Assembly: GCF_000002985.6 (NCBI RefSeq)
Contig: NC_003279.8
Span: forward strand, 6,696,001 to 6,760,000
DNA from: Caenorhabditis elegans
Taxonomy: Eukaryota > Nematoda > Chromadorea > Rhabditida > Rhabditidae
Length of the DNA: 64,000 nucleotides
Direction of reading: 5' to 3'
Positions 49,325 to 62,237 of this stretch are shown one piece after another (the first letter of the stretch is position 1; every line of letters starts with the position of its first letter). A program made the position numbers and the translations under genes. The notes beneath the pieces are model-generated. The model ran no database searches. It saw nothing but the letters and a program-made list of their open reading frames with translations, and was not told where the DNA came from.

Positions 49325-50331
49325 TTTTACTGAAAATTAAATACAATCAAGTGGATAGTGAATTATTAACATAAAAATTATGAGAGGAGTTTTAAAAATT
49401 CGATCAAAAAAATGCAAGGAAGAACAGACTAGTGATGGATTGGGAGAAGACAACAAAACTCAAGAAATAGCACGTGGTTTGAATAGACGTTGACAACGAG
49501 ACGAAGAAACAAAGAAAGAGGACATGGGTTTCCAGTGGTGTAGACGGAGAGAATCATACATTAATTGCAAAACGACTGGTCATATAGCCCCACTAACGTT
49601 GAAGAATGAAGGAGGTATTGGTGTCGAGGAGGACGAACGCGCGGCGATGAATGCGACGCTGAATGGGTGACCGAATGGGGGGAGGAGTTGTCGATAGAGC
49701 ACATTTGTTTTGAGCTCTTTTGAGCCCGAGTGTAGAAGATGAATGTATCCAATAAGTTTGATATTCAAGTAACACGAGGATCCGAGGATTTCTAACTAAT
49801 ATTTCGAATCAAACACGATGAAGCTGCAACTTACTATAGAGAGAAGCATTTATAAATATTTTACATGTACATAATCACAATTCCAGTATAAAAAACTCAC
49901 AAAATTATCTAAAAAAACGGAAAAGGTTGAAATATTGAATAAAGAGACATAAACCTGTCTTGAAGAAAATATTTTTAAAAAATCATGTTTAACAAATAAT
50001 AAGTTTATTGACATGGTATGTTCTTAAATAATTTGAGATTGAAAATCGGTAAGAAAATGAGATGAGAATCAAATGATAATAGTGAAAATTGAGATTCAAA
50101 TGGAAAGAATAAAAACTCTTGAATGATTCTATTAGATTAAACAACAAGACGGTATACTGTAGCAGTCATGAAAATTTAAAAAAAAACCAAAACATGAATG
50201 AAGCTCCATTTTGTCATTTGTAACTAATTAGAAGCATTCCGGAGTGTTGAAGAATATATTACACATATAAAAACTCGAGAGTTTAAACTCATTAGGAAAT
50301 CAAATATAATTGTCGTTTCATTGCTAACTGA
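49325..50331. other. spacer between fnci-1 and unc-37
   Basis: About 1.0 kb. An acceptor TTTCAG lies 6 bases before the unc-37 ATG. Short open frames at 49560-49775 on - overlap each other in different frames and look non-coding. The fnci-1 3' untranslated region lies at the right side. No other gene. Confidence 0.5.
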
Positions 50332-53300
50332 TCAGAAGACTGGACTCGTGCCTCTGGAGACACTTTCTTCTTCGTCATCAACCTCCTGCTTCACCTAAAA
50401 ATACATTTTTAGATTAAGAGTGCAAGTCGTCTCGTGAAAAATATATTCTTGAACACGACACTTGATTTAAGGGCAGCGTAAATTTATATAAGGATTAAGG
50501 TAAATGAAGCTATCAACAACTAACAAGGTTATGCCCTTTGATCAATCATTTCATTTCAGTAATTGACACATTCATTTCCCACAATGTTAGATTTTATCGA
50601 AAAAGGAGGGATGTGATGGGTGGTTATAAACATTCAAAGATTCGAGAAGGCGATAATTGGTTGGATGTGTGTAACAGATGGTGGTGAGACGATGGTGTAC
50701 ACATTTGTTTGCACTTTATGTCATCATTATGACAACGAATACAATGAAAGTCAGATTTATGTTCCAGAAATAGAAAATTCCCATATAAGGGTCACCTTGG
50801 GTCAAATTGATGTCGGTTGATGGAAAAGGGATGTTTAATGGGTGAATGAGAATAATAAAATGTATGTGGTCGAGGCATTTGGAACTACATACATTTTATG
50901 TCTGGGATGCCGCTGTTTTAGATCATTTCACAAATTGAAATGAACATTTGACACAAATGTGGTCCTATTAATCAGCGCATTGAAACAGTTTCGCACCGAA
51001 TATCCACAATTTATATTGAAAAATAATGATTTCTTTTTTATTCAAAACATCATAGGAATTGTTGAAACAGTAAACTATTTTTGGATTTTAACATTTGTAA
51101 GATTTTTGAAAGATATGGAGACTTACTTTAATTTTTTCGAAATTTTAATTGCCGAATTGTTTTTTGAAACTTTATTTTTTAGAGTTAAAGTTTTTGTCCA
51201 AATAAAATATTTTTCGGCCTTAGAATTAATCAGCTCAAGTAGTGGTTACACAACTCATAAAATCTCGTACACATACCACTCCAACAGTGTTCTCTTGATC
51301 TCTTGGCTCTTCGGGTTCTTCGGAGCTTCTTCTTGCAGATGTTGTACTCTCTTCAGTTTCTTCTATTTCTTCATCTTCCATACTTGGGTCCCTACGGCCT
51401 CGTTTGGTGGCTCTGAAAGCATCTCGTTACTTGAAAATTATTTAAAGAAACAAAAGAGGATTCAATAATAAACTGGAGAAACAATACTTTTTGAAATTTA
51501 AAACGTACGGTTCACAAACTTCTTCATTAGCTTGCCCGCTCAATTTGTTGCGAAGAACTTCCATATCGATTCGGAAGTCACGATATCCAATTGAATTGTT
51601 CTTTAAAAATATTTTTGAAAATGTCTAAAAAAAAGATTTTCAAATATATAATTTTGTAGCTTGAAGGTCACAGCCAAGGCTGCATTTTTCGCTTTATTCT
51701 GTGTTTCTGGCGAAAAATCTATTTTTTGTGCTTTTACCGGATAAAATTGATATAAAAAAACGAAAAAAAGCGACATTTTTAATTATCTTTTCACTACCCG
51801 AAAATGTATGCATTTTGAAATTTTACGCTTTTTGTCAAAAAACGACACTCGAAAATGTCTATAGGTTCAAAATTTTCGTGAAAACGCCTCAGACTAGTTT
51901 CGAAAGTAATAACTGTTGTTTTTGTCTTTTTTTTGGGTTTTGGCGAAATTTTATTCCGTTTATGTTTTAGAAAAAAAATCAATTTTTCGTCCACAGCCCT
52001 AATGACAGCTACAAAAGGAATAAATAAGTTTCTTACGAAATAAATTACAATTTAAACTCCCAATTGATATATCTACGTACCTTGATCTGAAGATCAAATC
52101 GATCATCTTTAATGAGCTTACAAAGAACAAGAATTCCATGTTGAACAGCTTCTCTTTCGTGTGAAAACTTTGAAAATAGTTTTTCGTCTCGTTTCGATTT
52201 TGCATATCTTGTTTTCTGTGAAATCTTTTTCTTCATTTCATCTTTTCCTTTCGAGAATCCAATATGATCGTCCACCATCGCAAGAATCGGCCTTAATTTT
52301 GTCTTTACCAACGTGGCAAGAATATTTGTACTCTGCCATTCGGACATTTCTTTTCCCCATCCTTTTGTAAGATTTTGAAGCTGAAATATTTGAGATTAAA
52401 TCAAATTTTAAAAAGTTTCTGTTGAATTATACCAATACAACTCCCATCTGAATTGTGGTGAAGTAACTTGTCATAATCTCCGTGACTCTTTCCTGCATCA
52501 TTTTGTATTGTACAAAGATTTGAAGAATTCTGGATACAAGTTCAGTGACTTCCAAGCATTTTGTAAGAAGAGTGCACAGCATATTATCAACTAAAAATCG
52601 GTTACAAAATATTAGACTATTTTAAAAATGTAACTCACAAACTGGAGGTTTCACAAAAAAGTCTTTTTGAAAAGTGAATGCATCTCTAATCAATGCCAGA
52701 GTTTTTTCGACAAACATAAATTGAAATTCTATGGACACATTGATGGTCGTCTTCGAGATGAAATGATATTTCATTTCTTCATTTTCTTCACTTAAAAATT
52801 CGAGAATATTTTCCATAATTTCGTGCATTTCTATTGCAGTTGTTTTATCAGAGTCCGCACATCGAAGGCTACAAGTAATAATAAATTTACAGTAATCTCG
52901 AAGCATTTGATTGTTGTCTGAAAACGTTCAAAACTTATGACTGTCGGCTACGGTATTCTTACAAAATGTTTCATCCTCTAAAACCTTGACGACTCGAGTA
53001 AACAAGTTCGACCAGACTTTGACATTTTTCGTGAGGCTAAGAGCGGCTGAAGCAGCTTTCAAAATGGCTCTTCCTTGCATTTCATATTGTGCTTTTGGCT
53101 TTTTCTCCTCTTCAATTTCCTCATTTTCAACATCTATAATCTGTCGGAAGAGGCGACAGGAGAGGAAGTGAGCCTGGCGAAGCTGAAAATGGTTTATCAC
53201 AATTAGGACTGTGTGGGTCGGGCTGGCGAGCGACTGTATTAAAATGAAAAAAATCAAATACTTGCAAATGTTTTTTCCTCGAAGAAAACTTGTCTAAAAG

Positions 53301-56300
53301 CTGAAAACCATAAAATAATCGTATTTTCCGCAAAATTAAAAAAAACTATATATTCTGAAAAGTGGGTCGGGGACGCGACCCATTTAACAGACCTAATCAC
53401 ATTTTTTGTAGCAAAAATTATTCGATTTAAAGTGGTTATTTTGTAGCTATGTAAGCCGAATACGTACCGCAACAATATTAGGTTCTTGCCGTTTTCTCTT
53501 CGTTTCTTCATCTTCACCATCTTTTTCTTCAAACCATGCAGAAGTGAGTCTTGTCGGAGTTTGCTTGAATTTGATACTTAGAAATTGTAGAATATTTGCA
53601 TAACTCTCAATTGCCAGTGTTCTCGTCGGAGATCCCGTGTCAATTTCGCTCACCCAGCTCGAGCAGTTATTTCCCATGTAGAGATCGATGAGGCTTCTGT
53701 AAAAATAATATTTTTAATGCAATTTTTTAAAAAGTTGAATTTAAAGATAACAGAGAAAAAAAATTTCACAAAAATTGTTTTGTAAAACAAAGAGAGGATT
53801 AGCCTCAAACTTTCACTCACTTTGACAATGAAATCAAGCTACTCGTGCCGGAAAGAATCGAATGAAGTGGGCGATATTCCTTGACAAGTGCTGATGATAA
53901 AACCTTGGCTCTTCCAACTACCCATACAAGAAGCTCCATTTGAACATCGGCTACAATTTCCGGACGAACATTTATCGTAGCATTAGCTGTGCTATTTCCA
54001 TCATTTTCCGCGGGCTTTATCAATTTCGTCATGATCGAGGACAACGTTTTGGCGCTTGTAAGAATCTCAGATTGACTTGAATCAATTGTAATCTTCTCTT
54101 CTTTTTCTTTCTCCTTATCCTTTTCTTTCTTTGTAGTAGTTTTCTCTTTATACAATATATCCAACTCTGATCTTCTCGCGAGCAAGGCAACAATCTTGTC
54201 AGCGTCCTCTTTCGATTCTGTTGTTTCAACTCTTCTCCACATATGTTCAATCAGTACATCATAAGTGCTCAGCATCATTTGGGCAAAGAGAAGAGAACAT
54301 CTTCCATTCACTGTTGCCGTCGTCCATTCTATATTCTTATCCAATCCCATGTCTAAAAATATGAAATTTTAACGCGAATTGTATCATTTACATACCCGAT
54401 ACATCATTTCTCATTGCCGTTGTAACCCAGATTTCCATTTGATTTGCGGCAGGTCTCAGAAGAAGTTCAGTACCTTCCAACTTAAATTCCGGATCGTGTG
54501 ATAATAATTCACTCATAAGACATTCCATAGTTTGAATCAAATGAGGAATTGGTTCAACTATTTGTACAATATTTCCAATTGAAACTGTCATCTCTGATTT
54601 TTTCCATTCTGGAATCATTCTTGCATGTGATAAAATCATATCTAGGAATTGATTAAGCATTGTGGAAGTCTGTGTTGCAAGTTCACAAATGCCATCATAC
54701 AACGCGATTTTCGTCTTCACTGGTTGCCAGAGGCATCTTTTAATGATTCCAACCAATTCGAGTCCAACTGTTTGATCAACATTCTTTTTCAATCCCATAC
54801 TGTTCAGAGTTTGGGTACTGAATGTTCCAAATGATTGTGACATTGAGTGATCAAACTGTCCACCTCCACCATCTTCACGTCGTTTGCTTACACTACGGAG
54901 AAGAATGAGCACAATTGGAACAGCCGAGCCTACGGTTGATTCACACAGTAAATCTTTCTGAAAAAAAAAGAAATTTGATGTTTACTCCTATTTTATTCAA
55001 AGAGATTCAATTTCGATATGTTGTAGTCTGGATAACTGTTTAGCTTACCTTCAGACTTTTGAATAGTGCATTTCTTAACTGTGGTCTCGTATTGATAATT
55101 GGAATAAGACATCTGATTAGAGATACAGCAATATCCTTACGCATCCGACATACATAATCAAAAAGCCCATCGATGAGTTTCGAATTGTTCAGAATTTCTA
55201 CAGAACACTTGCGCACAAGCTCGCGGAGCACATCTATCAAGATCAGAGCTGAAGAATTATTTGATGAAGATGCAATAGACTTGAAGAGATGTGAAAGTTG
55301 TGCTCCCATATCAACATCAGCTTGTGATACAATAATCAAAATATCTCTACTAAGAAGCCAAAGAGTACATCCATCTGCAACTCGTCCATCTACTACGACC
55401 ACTTGTTTTTGATAAGCAGGAGTATCGAGAAGAGAAAGCATTAGAGAGATCAATGGGCGACTAAGAATACGACGAAGATTCTCGTTAGAATGAAGATTTT
55501 CCGAAATAATTCGAAGTTGAAGATCAACAAGCCGTATAATCCGTCCACAAACAATATCTGACATCCATAAACATTCTTCAGCTTGTTCTCCAATTTTCCA
55601 TAGTTTCTGAAAGGTTTTCTTCATATCCATCATGGCCTGTAAATATAAATATTTTTCATTTGAATTTATTTTTAAAAAATCACTTACATCATTTCTATCA
55701 AGGCAGCATTGTATCAGACAAAGGCAGAGACCAAACTCACTACTCAGAACTCTGTACTTGTCGGTCTGGAAATCGATTATGAAATAAAAACTAAGCGAAG
55801 ATATATAGTAAATTTTTAATTTGAAATGCTCTATTCCAATAGCTTACTCTGATAAATGTAAGAAATTTCTTCGCCGATTCGACATTAATGTTCAAAATTC
55901 GATGGCCAACAGTTAGACATTTTTCCAAATGCTCTGATATCTTCCTTTGCTCCATTTTCTCTTTCTCCTCATCTTCACTAATTTCCCAAGCACAAATTAT
56001 TCCATTCCATAGTCTTCCAAGTCGTTCCTTTTCAGTTTTTGTTGTTAAAATCAATGATTTCCATGTCATTATTGATCTTCTTTTTCTTTCGGAATCCATA
56101 TCATCCGATGAAGTATCGATGCCGATTTTTTCCACAATGACTTCATCACAAAATCTATCAATACTTGGTGTGGTTATTCCAGAAGATGAAGAAGCCGAGA
56201 TTTCAGAAATAAGTTCAAATGCATCAACGTCTTCTGTAGTTTTGAGCCATTCGAACAAAATATTATCTGCAGCATCTGATCCGGGAAGAAGTTCATCGTC

Positions 56301-57031
56301 AAGTTCAATCTGCAAAATTTATATTATTAATTTTACCAGTTCACTAATAAAAAGCAAACCTGATCGATATCCCTAACTTTTTTTATAAAAACTGCTACAA
56401 AATCCTTCCATCGTTGATTGAATGACATTTTTGAATTATTATTTTTCCCTCTAGCAACATTTTCAGTATCATCTGCTTCTCCTTCAGCTTGATCTTTCCA
56501 TTCATTCGCTCTTTTCAGCATAATTGAAACATAATCTACGAGCTGAGTGAGTCCATAATTTGAGATATTTTCTACTTGTACCATCAAATCATTGTACATT
56601 CCGAAGAAATTTGGCACCGAAACAGTTGCTTTTGTAAGAGTATTTAAAAGAAATTTGATAGTTCGGATTGAGAGATTCTCTGCGTCTGTAGGATTCGGTA
56701 ATATCGAAAGAAGTGTGAAAATCGAGTGGGTAAACTCAAACATTCGGCCTCCACGATCATCGGAACACATTTGAACAAGGAGCCGTTCCAAGGATGACTG
56801 AAAGTATGCATTGCCTCTTTAAATTTTAGAATATATTACCCATTTGTTATCATTATTGAGAATCCCTAGATTTGTGATTACTGCATTTTTCGACGTTTCG
56901 GACACTGAATTCAGATTATCAGGATGTTTTTGCCTAAATTTAATTAGCGCATCGACAAATTTCTCAGTTCCACCTCCTCGTCGAGGTTGTGAAGTTTGAG
57001 TGAACGCTTGGGACATCATAAACGTCTCCAT
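50332..57031 (-). CDS. fnci-1: FANCI homologue (Fanconi anaemia DNA-crosslink repair), about 1,400 aa
   Basis: About 15 exons from ATG at 57031 to stop at 50332. Approximate exons: 57031-56839, 56797-56360, 56311-55844, 55767-55687, 55635-55049, 54959-54398, 54351-53819, 53699-53467, 53183-52964, 52920-52638, 52590-52433, 52381-52081, 51602-51511, 51412-51277, 50394-50332. The protein is a long helical-repeat solenoid with no membrane segment. Recognisable FANCI-like stretches are LVQMCSDDRGGRMFEFTHSIF, LPGSDAADNILFEWLK, LWLLSRDILIIVSQADVDMG and FSKGKDEMKKKISQ. The C-terminal tail is highly acidic (MEDEEIEETEES, EVDDEEES). FANCI pairs with FANCD2 as a clamp on DNA and both are monoubiquitinated during interstrand crosslink repair. 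A CAG acceptor lies directly against the ATG. It is 351 bp downstream of hrpf-1 on the same strand. Exon limits away from the ends are approximate. Confidence 0.88.
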
Positions 57032-57381
57032 CTGAAAATGAACTATGATTTAACACTTTTGAAGTTTTTAGAGCATAAACTAACTTTTTCAAAATTAAAT
57101 TCTCTAGAGATTTAGCAGAAATGTTAGTTGAAAATCAAAAAGCACAACACGATAACAGAAGTAAACACAGTGGGAAGACATGCAAAACCAAACTACTAAA
57201 ATAAAACAATGTGAAACTCTGATAATTAAATTTATTAGAAACTTTTGAAAAGATTGAGACTTTGAAAAATTATTGAATAGTGTTAAAAACATGTTTGGAA
57301 ATTAGATCTTTGCGAATTTTTTGGAACATTAAAGAAAAGAAACAATAAAAAGAATAAGGAAATTAGGGTTTAGATGGTAAT
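57032..57381. promoter_or_regulatory. intercistronic region hrpf-1 / fnci-1
   Basis: A 350-bp gap between two genes on -. On the - strand it has an AATAAA-type signal (TTTATT on +, near 57230) after the hrpf-1 stop and a TTTTCAG acceptor abutting the fnci-1 ATG. This layout fits an operon with trans-splicing of fnci-1, though the distance is longer than the usual about 100 bp. Confidence 0.45.
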
Positions 57382-60346
57382 TTAATATCTTCCATTGTCC
57401 GGAATCATCTCAATGTAACGTTCTCCCATATATTGTTTATCTTTCATGAGTGCATCATCATAATCTTTCCGATTGTAGAATATGACACGAGCATCGCCAC
57501 TTGGCCGTTGGAATTGGTGATCACGGAGCAATTCTACTTGATTCGGTCGAATTGGATGGAAGAAATCATAGACATCTGCCTCGCTGGCACGGAATGGTAC
57601 TCCACGCATTCGGAGCACAAAATGCTGATTTTGAGGGGCTCCATAGTCACGGTCTCTGCAAGCAAATTTCATAATTAAAGATTTTCTATTTAAGTTTCCA
57701 GTTCAAAATTTTATTTTTCTCACCTAGAATATCCATATGGTTCTGGCTTTGAATAACGATCATCAGGACGACCGTATTCTGATCGGCGCATAGCTCCTCC
57801 AGCTGAAAATAGGAAAATTAGATTGAATTTAGGCCAAGATCTTCAGAAAAATTCCCAATTCAACCCATAAATTTGTATTTAAATTTCAATACTCAACGTT
57901 CTAAAGTTCAAATTATTTTGTACTCGCTTCATTAGTCGGTTCAAATTGTATTTGAACTAAAATACAATTTTCTAAGAATTGGAGCTTCATTTTTTATCAT
58001 ATTCTCAAACAAAACTATATTTCCTGACTCACGAAAATATAATATTTAAATATGTCAAACCTTGAACCGTTTTCTTATAAGTCTCGACGTTCAGCAAATT
58101 TATACGATGATTTCAAACCAGAGTCCAAAAAAAAAACCCGATAGAAAGTGTAACTGGATGAGAACTGACGATTTTATCTCCAACGAAAAAGAATCCATTG
58201 CCCGAAACACGATAACATAGATTACTACTAAGATTTCTAAAAAAAATCTCTTCACCGCCAACTTAAATTAATTTTCCCTTTACAATTAATCAAATAAAGT
58301 TTCAGGTGATGAAACCATTTTTTTTATTCCAAACCTCTTCACTCAATTTTATTAAATCGTGTTCATTCACCCATTCTATTTTTTTTTAACAAATCCCATC
58401 GCATTCTTCGACTTACCTTCTCTTTGTGCATACGGCTCACTTGCATATCCACCACTTCCGTACCGATCTCTATCAGAAGAAACCGGTGGTGGCCCACCTG
58501 GCCCTCCTGCTCCATTAGCCCAAGATTCTCCTACCGAATAAGGATCCCGTCCAGTTGGAGCAAGCGGTGCTCCGCCTCCTCCAACACCTCCTCCAATAGA
58601 TGGAGGCCCTCCAGAACCACCACGCCAATATGGTTCCCGCGATTCATAGCCATACTCCGAATATCTGAATTCCCATTAAAAAATTAATTACAGCGGGACA
58701 AAACCACAACAGCGCTTCAAATCATGCATGTACTTTTTGAATGAATATTACGTTCCGATTTAACCCTTCCAGTACCAAAAACTACACAATAATCAATGGT
58801 TTGAGAGGAAAAACCGAGACATACTTATAAAAAAGTTTTAGTTTATACTAGATCATTACTACTAATACGAAGAATTTATGGTCGCCCTTTTAGCCTCCAC
58901 GCGGGAGCCCTCATATCCAAATAAAATATTTCCATTTCTCCTCCCCTGCCCTTTCGTGTATAAATTCTCAGACATCTTCGCTACTACAGCTCCAAAAATC
59001 CACAATACTACTATAAACTGTTCATTGTGTCGGCCTCAAGCCCGTAGCCAAACTCATCTCCTTCCACCTTACCCCGTTGAATTCTTAATACTCTACTCGC
59101 AACACTTTTCTGCATGTATTATACCTATTATCAACCCAAATAAATATTATTTTTGTTTTAATACCTTGATTCTGCGGCGTATGGATCACTCAATGCTCTA
59201 GAATCTCGAGGATCAGGCATTCTCGAATCTCGCGGATCCCTAACATCCCGTGGATCGGGCCCTCGTTCGCGTCCGTAGCTTTCATAAGCTGTTTTTGGAG
59301 CGTAGTTGTCGTAGTACCCCGCGGATGGTTGTTGTTGTGAAGGATATGATGAAACTGGTGCAGCTGGTTGCGTGTATGGATCATAGGATGCTCTGACTCC
59401 GTAATCTTGCACAGATGGTGCTCTTGATCTTGCGTATGGATCCTCTGGCTCTGCAGCACGACGATAATCTGTTGCATTACGATATGGATCTGTGGGTTGG
59501 CTATATGGATCATATGCTCCTCGCGGAGCAGTTTGAGGTGCTGAAGCAAAAGGTGGAGGTCCGAATCGTGGTACACGGAGATCATTCTCTTCCGCGAATC
59601 GGGAGAGATCACGATGAGTAGCTTCGAATACTTCAATATAGCGATGTCCAATGTTTTTCATATGACGCTGTTTTGCTATTTGCACGCTTTCCATTGTTTC
59701 AAAGCACACGTAGGCTTCTCCACCTGGACGAGCACGTTGCTGATCAGGAAGAAGTATTCCATCCTGAAATATTTCAAGAAATCAAACAAGACTTTTGTAG
59801 TATTACTCACCCGAACTATTGGCAATGGGGCTAAAAAATCACTGATATCTCGGCTCGTAACTGAGAATGGCAATCCTCTAAGCCTCACAATTGAGTCCGG
59901 CCCGCTACTCCGTGGTCCTCCACGATCGGAATATCGATCTCTTGGAGGTGCTCCGCGTGAACGATAATGGTCACGATCTCCACGATCTCCACGTTCACCT
60001 CGATCTCCACGCCTTGTTGGTGCTCCACCCGCAGGAAAAACCTCGATGTATCTGCAAACAGTTAATTCGTTAAAAGAAATATTTGAAAGTCAAACCTGCT
60101 TCCCAAGTGCTCTCGGTCTTTTTTCAAAGCATTGTTGTAGTCTTCTTCATTGGTAAAAACCACTTTCGCATCACCGCTGGTTCGACCGTTTCTCCTTGGA
60201 ATTTCCAAGCTTTCGATTCCATTATCTTGAAGAAGATTTTTTTATAACGATTTAAAACACCACTCACTTCCGAAAAAATCTCTTAGCTCCTGTTCAGTGG
60301 CCTCCCATGGTAATCCACGACATTGAACTTCATACGCAGTAGACAT
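57382..60346 (-). CDS. hrpf-1: hnRNP F/H-type RNA-binding protein with three quasi-RRMs, about 545 aa
   Basis: Seven exons: about 60346-60268, 60226-60103, 60052-59816, 59763-59165, 58664-58420, 57803-57725 and 57658-57382. RRM1 opens with VQCRGLPWEATEQELRDFF and ends ALKKDREHLGSRYIEVF. RRM2 has VRLRGLPFSVTSRDISDFL and KNIGHRYIEVFEA. RRM3 has FVLRMRGVPFRASEADVYDF and ends GERYIEMIPDNGRY. The RGLPW/RGLPF and RYIEVF signatures are those of the G-tract-binding hnRNP F/H family. An Arg/Gly/Asp-rich linker (RRGDRGERGDRGDRD) follows RRM1, and Tyr/Gly/Pro low-complexity linkers with DPY repeats and a GGVGGGG run separate RRM2 and RRM3. It is expected to regulate splicing in the nucleus. First gene of the probable hrpf-1/fnci-1 transcript. 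Confidence 0.92.
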
Positions 60347-61767
60347 TTCTGAAAGACAAAAACGGATTTTTCTGATTCTGTTCTTTTTTATCCGTCGAGA
60401 TCAAATATACGTTTTTGTGGCAAAAATTACAAAAAACTAATACAATTTTCACATAAAAACCGAAAGAAAACAAAGTAACAAAACAAAAAATATTTTTCGA
60501 TTTAAACTCTCGGCCGTGCATTTGCGCGTAGCGTCCGTTGCAGTGGTCGCAAACACCGATTGTTTACCGTACTACGAACAATAAATGATGCATTTTAATA
60601 TTAATTTTTCTTTTGTTTCGAGGCTCTATGTACCACCGTTTTCTTATTCTTTTACAATGTATTTTTGAACAAAATTTTCACTTATTTTCTCATCTTCCAT
60701 TAAATGCAAACAGTGAGTTTATTTGGTCTGAAAATGCTTTGCATCTCCAACGAGTAAGAAAAGCTGTTCTCTGTCTAGCAGCATCTTACAATTGTAAAAC
60801 TGATGGTTGGCTATTTAAATGAAGTTTTAATTTTTTGGGCGATGAAAGTCTCATTTTGTTTTAGAACTGCAGGATATATTCACGGTTTTTCAAAGATCTG
60901 TCAATTGACTTGTCGATAACGAAAAAAATCTAAAATGCTGGCTTAATAATTTAATTTCTCACAGTGAACTTTAATATACATAAATCTTTTTCCGAATATA
61001 GTGCCATGATTTTCTGTCTGTCCTTTGTATATAAGCTCCACACTTTGAAAATATAACACCAATTAATGTCTTCATTCCCCTCCATTTCCGTCATCTTCCA
61101 TATATTCTCACTTCAATTTCCATGTCTTCTTCGTCTTCTCAATTTTCCTTCGTAGGGCTTGTGTGTGAGGTTGTCTCGCGTAAATGTATGCGCCAGAGCG
61201 AGAGTGTGTGTGCCAATCGAAACAGCAGCAGCAGCACTCTGCCCTCTACAATGTCTCCATTTTCACTACACTCTTTCAAGTATTGATTTTCAAATGCGAA
61301 GCACAAAGCGAGGAGGAGCGCAGAGAAAAGACTGGCAGGGTCCCGCTGGTGCTCACTTCTTCTCTCATTTCTGTCTTTGCTCTGCTCTGCTACTCCTTTT
61401 ATAGTACTCATTTTTTCCAATTCGACTGATATTGTCAATGTATAGTCAGAAACTTCGGTTTTCAATTGAATAAAATCCATGATTCGACTGTTTTTCAGTT
61501 AATTCAACCTAATTTAAACCTTTGCTTTTACCAAAAACCTCTTTTTTTCAAGTTAAATAATGTCAGTCGAACTTATTTATAGGCCAATTTTGAATGTTCT
61601 TAACAAGTTTAATTTATAACGTACACTTGCAACTACCCGTTTCTCATAACTTTCTGAATACTATTCGTTCTCCATGGTATTCGCAATAATTCGTATAATT
61701 TGGCTTTCAAATACTCTTTTTCAAACGATTCTCATTTCCGATTCAATAAAGAAATGTTTCAGACAAG
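60347..61767. other. intergenic region between hrpf-1 and gpc-2
   Basis: 1.4 kb with two divergent promoters. A less AT-rich block at 61140-61400 includes alternating GTGTGTG and a CAGCAGCAG run; open frames in it overlap in two registers and are probably non-coding leader or promoter sequence of gpc-2. Confidence 0.5.
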
Positions 61768-62007
61768 ATGGATAAATCTGACATGCAACGAACCGTCGAC
61801 TCGCTTCGCAGCCAGCTCAATATTGAGCGTACTCCGATCACTGTTTCGGCAGCCGAGTAAGTTAACGAGATCAGAATGCCCAACTTTCAAAATTTTGTTT
61901 CTTTCAGACTTCGTCGCTTCACCGAAAGCCAAGAAGATCCACTTGTGAACCCAATCGACAAGAAGGTTAACCCATGGGCTGAGAAGAGCAAGTGCAGCAT
62001 GCTCTAA
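61768..62007 (+). CDS. gpc-2: heterotrimeric G-protein gamma subunit, 62 aa
   Basis: Two exons (61768-61856 and 61908-62007) give 62 residues, typical for G gamma. The N-terminal helix (MDKSDMQRTVDSLRSQLNIE) pairs with G beta. DPLVNPIDKKVNPW is the family's conserved DPLL...NPF-type motif. The end CSML is a CaaX box with Leu, predicting geranylgeranylation and carboxyl methylation, so the beta-gamma dimer is held on the plasma membrane. An acceptor TGTTTCAG is 5 bases before the ATG. AATAAA occurs at about 62159. Confidence 0.95.
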
Positions 62008-62237
62008 ATCATTTATTCATCCACCATCGCTTTCAAACCTCACTTTTGTCATCCATAATACTAATCCAAACGCCGATTTTGTCTTTACTATTCGTCCTAT
62101 TTATATGATCCAATTTTCGCATTCTTCCAATTTTTTGTAAAATGAAAGCAAACTACTGTGAATAAACTATTCAGATATATACAATTGTAAATAATTTATC
62201 ATTTGTTCAATTAACTTCGATTCAGAGATCTACATAA

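Noticed and set aside
50959-51468. 169-codon + strand frame inside fnci-1
   Set aside because: Antisense to the acidic C-terminal exon and an AT-rich intron of fnci-1; no ATG start with splice support.
61139-61480. Overlapping frames upstream of gpc-2
   Set aside because: Two registers and both strands are open over GTGTG/CAGCAG simple sequence; no domain or splice evidence.
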